From Knoxdaviesia capensis (taxonomy: Eukaryota; Ascomycota; Sordariomycetes; Microascales; Gondwanamycetaceae): a DNA stretch of 64,000 bases. The position numbers were made by a program, and so were the translations under genes. Under the pieces are notes generated by a model. That model saw nothing but the letters and a program-made list of their open reading frames with translations, had not been told where the DNA came from and did not search any database. Below are positions 55,705 through 64,000 of this stretch, in pieces. Each line of letters starts with the position of its first letter. Positions within the stretch are counted from its first letter, which is position 1. The DNA lies in the NCBI GenBank assembly GCA_001510575.1, contig LNGK01000008.1, forward strand, positions 2,086,077 to 2,150,076, given 5' to 3'.

Positions 55705-55922
55705 GTTGACGGTTGGGAAGCCGTGGTGAAGACTTGAGAGTCTTGGAGGGGAATGTTTGCGATTGTAGAAGAACTTGGGCGAGAGCTGGAAGCCACGATG
55801 TCGAAGTTCAGGGTTACCGGGTAGGGAAACGCTGAAATCTGTTGTTGACGAATGGTGACGGTGTTTGGGTTGAAAATGGTGAAGTTGGGAGCGGAAGCGC
55901 GGGCAGCTGGGGAAGGAGTGGT

Positions 55923-55931
55923 CTAGCACAT
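55923..55931 (-). promoter_or_regulatory. cpcA upstream ORF 1 (two codons: Met-Cys-stop)
   Basis: ATG TGC TAG is the first ATG met in the inferred leader, about 220 nt before uORF2. Its tiny size and position match the reinitiation-permissive first uORF of the GCN4 system. It lies just downstream of a pyrimidine-rich tract (55980-56035) that probably contains the transcription start. Confidence 0.7.
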
Positions 55932-56336
55932 CTTGAAGGTGGTGATCTTGATAATAGTATATATGTGTGTTGGTGGTTTGGGGTGAAGAAGAAAGAAGGA
56001 GGAAAAAAAGAAGAAAAAAAAAAAGAAAAAGAGGATCCCTTAAAAATTCTGGTGAGGCGAACGGTCGCGTTTTGTAAGATTTTCAGGCAACAAAATCGCA
56101 CTTTGGTGCGAGCCGGGTAGTTGGCAAACACGGCGGTACCGGTTGGGTGTAGGTAGGGTTTAGTCGAGCACTATCTGTGTCGTTAGGGCTCATGTATGGG
56201 TGGATAGATAGACAGCGACTTTGTTCCAGAGGTCACTGCCACAGCTCGCTCTGGTAGTGGTGGTGTACCCAGCAAAACTGCCTCGCGGTGATTGGCTGGC
56301 GGTTTGGTTGATCCTGTCTTAGGTGTTTTGTCGATG

Positions 56337-56343
56337 TGAGTCA
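56337..56343. promoter_or_regulatory. Gcn4/CpcA binding site (TGAGTCA) upstream of cpcA
   Basis: This is a perfect palindromic TGA(G/C)TCA heptamer about 410 bp upstream of uORF1 on the cpcA side, with a reverse CCAAT pentamer 42 bp nearer the gene. Position and sequence fit a cross-pathway recognition element for autoregulation, as described for cpc-1/cpcA genes. Binding is inferred. Confidence 0.6.
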
Positions 56344-58176
56344 CACCTTTTGACGCTAGTCCTGTTTTGGAAACGGCCAGGATGAACACCGCCCAGTCCT
56401 GGCCTTAGCGAAGTCCCCTTTTGTTCGTTTTGTTTTTTGGTTCACAACAAAAGCCGGAAGCAAGTGCGAATAGGAGACGGAGGGTGCAGTCTTTGTCATG
56501 CTGTTTCATCGATTGCCTCAAAGTGTTCCCCGGTGCAAATCCACGCCTTCGCAGTGATTATCCAGTGGCTGGTGTTGGGTGTCAACCGGTACCTCGACAA
56601 GTGCATCTGCTGCCGCTGGCCTCACAGTGCCTGATTTACTTGATACATGATCGTGGGGTGCACAGCAGCCTTCGCCTGACCCCACGAGCACATTTTCGCT
56701 GTTGGCTGTCGGCCATAGCGCCTGTTCGGCCTCGCGTTTCCGGGGCTAATAAAATAAAATAGATAATAAAACTAAACACACAATAAAGCAGTGTTAAACA
56801 GTGCTGGATTCTTCCGGGTACTCTCTATACCGGGGGCAACAGAGCGGTAGGTTGTACAGGGATTCGGGTACGTGCAGCAGCCGGGGAACAGAAGAAAAAG
56901 TCTCAGGCCATGGCCCGCTTCATTTCATCACCCCCGCCTCGATGCCCGCTAAATTTGCAGTGGAATTTGATATTGGAACGCCGCCCGTCCTGAAAGTGCC
57001 GCCGTGGATACTTCGTAATCGCAACTTCACCTTCTGGAGTCTGAAAAAAAGGGGGACTCCGGCCCGTTTTGCATTGGCTATATTGACGAAAACGAGGGCA
57101 GAAGGACCAAAAAAAAAATTTCACCCGCCGCCAGATCCACTGTGCACTTTAAGCAGGCTCCGGTGGCAGTCGCGGAAGGAATGGCGCGGCAACCACGATG
57201 TTCACTTGCGGGCAGGCTAAGGGAAAGAGCGTGTCCTGTTGCACCTTCTCAAGCAGTCTTTGGCATTCTCCCGCCCAGTCTCACGTCTCTTCCACCAGCT
57301 TCTCTTCGAGTCCACACAACACATGTCCCGGACATACACACGATATAAAACGCATACGCACACCCATACGTCGTCCTACCAGCAAACATCCGCGTTCGCA
57401 CGTCGTAATCGTCCTAGACGATCCACCCCGCCAGACCAGCCCAAAAGATTCACTAGACCGTCCGAGAAACTCAGGAACACTAGAGCCCTGGAAATTAGCC
57501 TCTTCGGCGCCGTTAGTCCCTTTCGTGCCCTTACCGGAAGGACACCGTAGCATTGAACATTACCTGTATTCAATTTAACGATGTCCGAAACAGCCAACCA
57601 ACCACACCAACAAAGACCTTTTTATCGTCCCCTCCAAAAGTAAGACCCGGCGGGATGCAAAGCCCGACTGAGGCGTAATGCCCGCATCCTCTGACTTAAA
57701 CAGTACTGTACACCTCTCCCCCTCCGTCCAAGCCCTGGAGCGTGAGGACCGAAAAGGCGGGATGGCTTTCTTCGGGGTCTCACGAGAATGCATGTGTTCA
57801 CGGGCCAGTGTGCGGTCAATTGGGAACAGGCCGTCGTCATTGACGCGGGATCGAACACAGCGGCAAGAATCAGAAGAGGAAGCAAACCAGATGCCAGTTC
57901 TCGGACTGGTGCTGCAGTGTCAATGTGTCGATACGAAAGGGCCTGCGCCCTACGCCCTACGCCCATTAGTGTACAGTAGTTTGACTCTTCCAGGCTTCGG
58001 CCCTCCAATGCCGGAAAGACGAAGTCCAACTTAGGCTTAGCACCTTCAATATCGGTCTCTTGGTCAAATCACTCCGGGCGGCCAGCGCAACCAAGAGGAA
58101 ACGTTGCAGAAAAGGGGCCAGAACCTAGCGAAAGAGCCCGCCGATTGAAACCCAACACACATGTTTTTTTTTTTGC

Positions 58177-58180
<4 letters not shown>

Positions 58181-58216
<36 letters not shown>
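58181..58216. repeat. (GT)n microsatellite
   Basis: About 18 perfect copies make this the longest dinucleotide repeat in the window, next to a T10-type run (58164-58174). Confidence 0.92.
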
Positions 58217-58217
<1 letters not shown>

Positions 58218-59224
58218 TCGTTTATGCACTGTAAAAGAGGCCTCGTTGTCCCCATTGCAAGGAGGGCGAGAGGAATGCTGCTGTTTCCGTGCGCCGCCGC
58301 GTGAATGCTTGCTACACGATACCACACGACGCCATGCGCAACGTCATTCCGCAGACAATCAACCCGTTTCTTTCGACTTTTGTTGCCGAGGCAGGACAAA
58401 GACACCGGAATCCAGCCTGGGCGACGCGGTCCGTGGTCTTCCGTCCAACTCAGAACTACCGTGATTCCCCGACTGCCTCCAGCGTCAGCGTTCTTGAAAT
58501 GTGATACGAAGAGATCTAGACTCTGGGCCAGAACGCAGGAGTGTCGGATTCTTGGAGGCATTCTTGACAGTTGCGCGCGGGAAGGGGGGGGGCTGGAGGC
58601 AAATGATGGGACGGGAGGCAGAACAACATCAGCCCTGCTGGCTGTTGGTGCTGCGCCATGCTTTTCTGGTGATGTTCCCTCGCTTTTCCTGCAGCTTAGT
58701 GGGGTTTTCAGGTCGTCTGGGTGCCTGTGGCATTCTCGTAGGCTTTTTTTGTTTTCGTCTTTTTGGGGGGTTCGTTTTTGCATCGCTTGGAACACTCGAA
58801 TTCGTGGTTAGTTGAATAATGCTTCCCGATTCGACATGTTCCTCCGAGCGTGAGAGACGTTCAGCGTCACTGTCGCCATATTTAGGGTTAGGGTTGTGCT
58901 CTCAAACCCTGCCATATGCCAGATATCTTGCGGCAAGCTCGCCGTAGGAGGCCCAGAAACATTTGGAACAAGTCAAACTGTTTTCACAATGAACATATTG
59001 TAAGAGTACGCGACGGTATTTCAGACGAAACATGTGCCCTCAAGATACAGCCAGTATTCTCCAAACGCCAAAGTCACCGCACCCACAAACCGTTTCACCA
59101 AGGCCTTCAGTCCTGCAAACGCCAACCTCGGTTCCTCACACATAGGCACACAACCACACACCATCTCTTCGTTCGTTCATACAAAAGGGCAGAGAAAGTC
59201 ACCTCAGGAGCCGAACTGTCGACG

Positions 59225-60361
59225 CTAGGTCTCCTGGATCCCATCCCCAACCACGTCTTTCCGCCCATCGCGGAAGTCCCGCATCAGCGCCAAGAACGCC
59301 GAGTTCTTCCACTTCTCGCCGTCCTCGTGCCCAACCGACTCCAGGATCTGCTTCGCCACCTCCGACACCCCCGACGGCTGCGGCGCCGGCTCGTGCTGTG
59401 CCTCCTGGAACGCCGGGTCTTGCACCATCGGCTCCGGCACCACGGCGGGCGTGTTCGCCGGTGCCACCGACACCGATTCCGACGGCGGCGAGCTGAGCGT
59501 GCTGTCCTTGTGCAGGCTGGCTGTTGCCGCGGCGCTCTGCTGCGCCTTGATCGAGGCTTCCTTGGCGAACTCGGCGGCCAGGGAGTCCATCATTGCGTTG
59601 ACGTCGTCAAAGTTGCCGAGCTGGAGCTCGAGGCCCTGGGTTGAGCTTTCCGCCATGCGCGCCGAGTCGCCGTGGGCCGCCATCCACTGGCCCATCTCCA
59701 TCTGGAAGTCGGCGTCGGCCTGTGATGTGGCCGCAAACGCCGGCATACTGAGGCCCGGGTTCATGCCGGCGCCGTACATCCCCGGCATGCTGGGCGCGGC
59801 GCCGTACATGGCGCCGGGAAACTGGGGCACGTTCTGGTTCATCATGCCCATGGCGGGGGGTTGGAAGCCCATGGGTGCTGTTGCTGGTACAGCGGTGGTC
59901 TGGAGAGTGGCGGTTGGCGCGGGAGAGAACGAGTGTGGCGCCGGACTCGATCGGAGAGAGGGCTGGGCTAGCGCTGCCACCGGGGACGGTGACTGCGGGA
60001 TGTGGAATCTGGCGTTGGCGTGGAACGGCTGCACGTGTGCTGGCGAGCCTCCCGGGGCGGGGAGGCCGAGCTGGTTCATCTGTGGATCGTTTAGCATGTT
60101 CCCCAGGTTCTGGCTGCCGCTCATGAACGAGTTGAACGACGCATCGGATACACCAGCCGGGCGAGATGATCGGAAGGCCTAGGTGGGATAGGTTAGCCAC
60201 AAAGGATGTATCTTTTCAACATCAACATTAGGTACAGGCGAACTTACATCGGCACCCCGGCTGGGCCCAGCTACACGGTCTTGGTGGAGGCTGCGATCGC
60301 GGTCTTGGTGGTCCACCAGACCCTTGAACGGCGTGGAGCCGCCGCACATGGCGTCGGCCAT
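59225..60361 (-). CDS. pex20: Peroxin Pex20 (PTS2 co-receptor), 2 exons
   Basis: Pex20 partners Pex7 in import of PTS2 proteins such as thiolase into peroxisomes. Exon 1 (60361-60248) encodes MADAMCGGSTPFKGLVDHQD and exon 2 runs 60178-59225, giving 355 aa. The N-terminal cysteine (Cys6) in MADAMCGGST is the conserved ubiquitination residue used for receptor recycling. DRSLHQDRV and SFNSFMSGS follow as in other Pex20 proteins. The middle is a Pro/Met/Ala-rich disordered region with many MYG/MPG repeats. FQMEMGQWMAAHG gives a tryptophan-containing docking-type motif. The C-terminus (SGVSEVAKQILESVGHEDGEKWKNSAFLALMRDFRDG) is the Pex7-binding region, with characteristic KWKNSxFLxLMRxxRD. Assignment is firm; no membrane segment is present. 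Confidence 0.93.
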
Positions 60362-62351
60362 GGTGAACTGCGGGGAGGGAGGGGTATCGAAAAAGAACGA
60401 AGGGGTATTGCACAGTATGGGAAATATGAAGAATAACAGCAACGGCAAAAGCAACGAAAGATTATATTGCGATGTTGAGGACGGCAATCACAGCTTTCGA
60501 GAGAAGTTTGCGCTTTGAGATCTGGGACTTGGTCAGGTGGACGGTTGTAGCCGAGGTATGTCGAATAGACGGATGGCAGTTTAGAGTGAAGCGAAGGTCG
60601 CGAGAAAAGAAGGGAGAAACGATATATATGTGACTTGATAGGAGTACTAAAAGGAGGGAAGAGAATCCGAGGTTTACGTGGGTATTCAGAGAACTGCAAA
60701 GATAGTGACGTGATGAAGGAGGAAGTGAAGTTGAAGATGGAGCGAGGGAGTAGTGGAGGTTCAATAAATCGCTGGAGCGAAATCTCGTAAGCAAGTCTGG
60801 GGTAAGATTTTTGGTGGAGTGGGTGGCGCGCTAGAATTTCAGTGTTCGGGCATGTGATTACCTATTGGCGATGTGCCCTCTAGTCCAAGCTCTCTCTCTA
60901 AGGAACTCAATCCATTCGACATAATGAAAGAGTTTGTTATTATTGAGCATGTTCAGGATGCACCACTGCACATTCGGCACATATCCGGCCTCGAGAATAG
61001 AGAAGCACATACTCGATGGCAAGCCGCCGCACGCGCTCATCCGGGTTGGCGGCTTTGTCCTCCACCGCCCCGACTCTTCCTGAGAGGTTCTGCAGCCGCT
61101 CGTCGACACTGTCGAAGCGGCGGTTCATGGTCGCGGCTAGATTGTTGATGGCCGTGGTTATGTCGTCAAGGCTCGCCGGGGGTGGCCTGCCAATGCCGGC
61201 CCATCGTTCACGTTGTCTGTCGCCATGTCAACTTTGGGGGTACGAACGAGGTGGTAGGAAAAACACGAGGGAGTTAAGCTAATTGGTCTAAGTGGACCGA
61301 ATATAGATAGTCAAGATGGATTGAAAGAAGATAAAAGAGCAATAAAATTTTCAGGTCATCAACGACTTCAACAAGCATTTAGTTGTATGTAGAGGTCTTT
61401 CCGCGCCCACCTCCCAAACCCTCGAGAGATCATTAGCAGCTACCAGCAGCTGTTCCTCGTTTGATTTGTACATTTTTGATAAAATTTCATAGAGTCCCAG
61501 TGCTTGAGCATGTAGTCACTCATTGACGATTTTCCCGTCTTCTGCACTCCAAGCGATCTACAGATGTTGAACATGGTCAAGGTGCTTGAGGACTTCCGTA
61601 TATTAACTTCAAGGCTGACACCCCACCAGGGAAAAGAAGGCAAGCTACAGTGGTTTTTCATGCGGCTCGCCGACTTGTCAATCGGGACAGCCACGTTGGG
61701 CCTTTATCCCAAATGAAATGTCTGAGGAATATTCTGCTCATATGCTACCAAGTTCTCAGATCTCTGCCTGGGATGTCATGCAAGTGAAGTTGGAGTTGGT
61801 CGGTGTTGACTTGACAAACAATGGCATTGTCAACCCTAACACAACCCTAGTTCCTTCACGTGCTACGTGTCCCGCCGTTTGTTTGTGGCCAGTTTGCTAT
61901 ACAGTTCTCCTTACCTAAGCCCGGACCTGAGAACTTCGAGAGAGCTTCGAAGCATCCATCACGACGCGCAAAAAAGAGCAAACCCTAGCTCTGACGAAAC
62001 ACGTCTTCATATTCCATTCCAGCCATTCACTGTTATCTGTGCCTCTCTCCAACTCCGACTTCCGTCTCACATCCTCCGGCCCGACTCCGGACTTCCTGCC
62101 GGTCCTTCGCCGTGATCGATCTCCTTCAACAACGCCCCTCCTGAGACTGTTAGTTTACACCTTGTCGCGATGGATCTTTCTGAAATGGAAATTCTTCTTT
62201 GTTGGAGAGTCATATGATCAATGGAAGAAAATCTAACATCTTGTCTTGTGGCTGAACTTCTGTAGCTCGCTTCCTTCGATCCTCGTCCTCTCCCCACCGC
62301 TCATTCCTTTCTTGCGCCCACCCTCTCCTTTTCACAACACAGCCAGTCAAA
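60362..62351. other. Spacer between pex20 and sec13, containing one probable decayed gene
   Basis: The left part is the pex20 leader/promoter. The right part is the sec13 promoter, with telomere-like motifs at 61832-61840, 61843-61850 and 61981-61988. Between them, 60840-61250 on the - strand holds a coiled-coil-coding remnant listed separately. 61260-61730 is AT-rich without features. Confidence 0.5.
60840..61232 (-). pseudogene. Probable decayed small coiled-coil protein gene
   Basis: On the - strand an ATG at about 61231 opens MATDN, but its frame stops after 22 codons. A neighbouring frame, one base off, reads RERWAGIGRPPPASLDDITT and then a clear heptad-like segment, NNLAATMNRRFDSVDERLQN, followed by LSGRVGAVEDKAANPDERVR. 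This looks like genuine protein sequence in a frame with no ATG of its own upstream of it. A GTATGT donor follows RRLAIE and possible acceptors lie before 60890. A single-base shift near the start would explain the pattern. It could also be an incompletely understood splice model or an assembly error. No family recognised. Confidence 0.35.
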
Positions 62352-63555
62352 ATGGTGAGCGAACGACCCCCCAACAAGCCCGGGACAGTGATAGTGGCCG
62401 CACGGGATTTCAGATGACGGGATATAACACTCAGCTGCGTCTATCCTGTTGGGTACAGGTAGTCGAAGTCGCCGGGTGCCCCTATGCCTCTCAAATTGCA
62501 TCGCGCTCGCAACAAACACCCTGATCGGAACGTCCAATCCATACTAACTCCCACTCGACACTACAGGCAGCGCAAGTAATTTCAAATCCGGGTCACGATG
62601 ACATGATCGTAAGACATCCCCTCCCCCATACCTCACCCTCCAGACCATCCGCAGTACACTTACAACTCCCTTCTCCCGACACCAGCACGACGCCGTCCTC
62701 GACTACTACGGCCGCCGCCTAGCAACGTGCTCGAGCGACCGCACGATCAAGATCTTCGAGATCGAGGGCGACTCGCAGCGGCTGGTCGAGACGCTCAAGG
62801 GCCACGAGGGCGCGGTGTGGTGCGTGTCGTGGGCGCACCCCAAGTACGGCAACATCCTGGCGTCGGCCGGCTACGACGGCAAGGTGTTTATCTGGCGCGA
62901 GCAGAGCGGCCAGTGGCAGAAGATCTTCGACTTTGCGCTGCACAAGGCCTCGGTCAACATGGTGGCCTGGTCGCCGCACGAGAGCGGCTGCCTGCTCGCC
63001 TGCGCCTCGTCCGACGGCAACGTGTCCGTGCTCGAGTTCAAGGACAACTCCTTCGACCACAAGCTGTTCCACGCCCACGGCCTCGGCGCAAACTCCGTCT
63101 CGTGGGCCCCCGCCACCGTGCCCGGCAGCATTGTCAGCTCCACCCCGGCCGCCTCCGCCTCGTCCGCCCGCCGCTTCGCCACCGGCGGCTGCGACAACCA
63201 AGTGCGCCTGTGGGTGTTCGACCCCGCCTCGCAGTCGTACAAGCAGGAGCGCGACCCCCTCGCCGGCCACTCCGACTGGGTGCGCGACGTCGCCTGGTCG
63301 CCCACGGTCCTGCAGAAGTCGTACATCGCCTCCGCCTCCCAGGACAAGACCGTGCGCATCTGGACCGCCGATGCCGCGGCCGGCCCTGCCGGCACCTGGG
63401 CCTCCAAGGTGCTCTCGTTCGACTCCGCCGTGTGGCGCGTCAGCTGGTCGCTGAGCGGCAATATCCTGGCTGTCTCCGGCGCCGACAACAAGGTCACCCT
63501 GTGGAAGGAGAACTTGAGTGGCGAGTGGGAGTGCGTGAAGACGTTGGAGGAGTAA
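62352..63555 (+). CDS. sec13: COPII coat / nuclear pore WD40 protein Sec13 (3 coding exons, first is ATG only)
   Basis: Sec13 forms the outer COPII cage with Sec31 on ER exit sites and also sits in the Nup84 nuclear pore subcomplex. Exon 1 (62352-62354) is only the start codon; exon 2 (62567-62608) encodes AAQVISNPGHDDMI and exon 3 (62686-63555) begins HDAVLDYYGRRLATCSSD. The total is 304 aa, the family length. Six WD blades are seen, with landmarks RTIKIFEIEG, LKGHEGAVWCVSWAHPKYGN, ILASAGYDGKVFIWRE, FATGGCDNQVRLWVFD, IASASQDKTVRIWTADA and ILAVSGADNKVTLWKE. The 212-nt first intron starts immediately after ATG (GTGAGC) and ends CTACAG; frame and N-terminal similarity both require it. Conservation is high throughout. 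Confidence 0.96.
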
Positions 63556-64000
63556 ACTAACGGCCATAGCAGCAAAAAAAAGCAATAGTGAAAACGGTAC
63601 CTCGGAGGCCGGTGGGTGGTGTGGTGGTGTTTTCTATTCCTATTTTCCTTTCCTTCGTATCAATGCATTATTCTCTTTTTTTCTTCTTTTTTTTCTTGCT
63701 GGTTTCATGGTCATGTTCCTTTTAGAATACGAATTATCTCCGGTATTTCGTGACCCTCCCTCCTTGTTTTGTGGCGTCGTTGCGCTCAATCCTATCGAAG
63801 TAGATCCAACACTGTGGACCTACTAGTGGCAGTCAAATCTACCGGTCACAACTTAAATTGGGATACAGGTTACCAGCGTGTGCGTAAATATAAACTTAAA
63901 ACCTATCCCAACAAGACCCGACGGATATCATCCAACTGAACAACAAAAAAGGGGGTAGTCGAGTTTTCAAGCGGGTGTGTCCAAACCAGAAACATAAATC
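63556..64000. other. sec13 downstream flank to window end
   Basis: T-rich runs at 63675-63695 fit a 3' untranslated region. No further coding start is visible before the window ends. Confidence 0.5.

Larger units (their letters stand above)
55278..59224. other. cpcA leader and promoter plus about 3.3 kb of gene-free DNA up to pex20
   Basis: The first 650 bp is the uORF-bearing leader. A pyrimidine-rich core promoter follows (55980-56035), then a telobox (56154-56163), a CCAAT box in reverse (56291-56295) and the TGAGTCA site. From 56400 to 59224 no coding or RNA gene is recognisable; it has a long (GT)n tract (58181-58216) and a telomere-like ttagggttagggtt at 58882-58895. Open frames here are short, cross microsatellites and lack codon bias. 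Confidence 0.5.

Noticed and set aside
57622..58029. 135-codon - strand frame in the cpcA-pex20 desert
   Set aside because: No recognisable domain, no biased codon use and no splice context to extend it.
58064..58795. 243-codon open frame on the - strand
   Set aside because: It runs through the (GT)18 microsatellite, giving a Thr-His run, has no codon bias or domain, and is a chance frame.

Overview
This 64 kb window comes from a filamentous ascomycete (Pezizomycotina). The evidence is short GT-AG introns, mostly 45-150 nt with CTAAC-type branch points, GC-rich third codon positions, and a gene set that includes a HET-domain gene, a DUF2264 gene, cpcA, hypA/trs120, pabaA, pex20 and an RCO-3-like sugar transporter. 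A Eurotiomycete (Aspergillus/Penicillium-like) affinity is my best guess, but it is inference. No tRNA, rRNA, transposon, CRISPR or operon structure was seen. Gene density is low (about 20 genes), and three gene-free stretches of 3.3-6.3 kb carry microsatellites and telomere-like TTAGGG motifs.

Layout, left to right: partial formyltetrahydrofolate deformylase (-); GYP7-type TBC Rab-GAP (-); MSO1-like Sec1-binding protein (-); MAK16 (-) divergent from the mitochondrial tRNA-modification GTPase MSS1 (+); a 63-aa repeat protein (-); a 3.7 kb gene-poor stretch; a HET-domain gene (+); an SDR (-); ER glucosidase I with a C-terminal HDEL (-); a degenerate kinase-like protein (-) divergent from a seven-exon DUF2264 gene (+); a 6.3 kb gene-free stretch; an RCO-3-like glucose transporter/sensor (+) convergent with a degenerate SDR-fold protein (-); TRAPPII subunit Trs120/HypA (+); bifunctional PABA synthase (+) convergent with VPS55 (-); the cross-pathway control bZIP regulator cpcA (-) with two upstream ORFs and a Gcn4-type site; a 3.3 kb gene-free stretch; peroxin PEX20 (-); a probable decayed small gene (-); SEC13 (+).

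The genes form no obvious pathway cluster. Several serve membrane traffic (GYP7, MSO1, TRS120, VPS55, SEC13) and others one-carbon/folate metabolism (deformylase, PABA synthase, MSS1), but most neighbours look like independent housekeeping genes. No clearly new multi-gene system was found. The most interesting items are fine structure: the cpcA leader, a 4-nt micro-exon in the transporter, a 19-nt terminal exon that restores the essential FCxGK tail of MSS1, a SEC13 first coding exon consisting only of ATG, a soluble HDEL-tagged glucosidase I, two proteins that keep a fold but have lost catalytic residues, and telobox-like motifs concentrated in the spacers. Exon boundaries were placed by hand from splice consensus, reading frame and family knowledge; none was tested against RNA.
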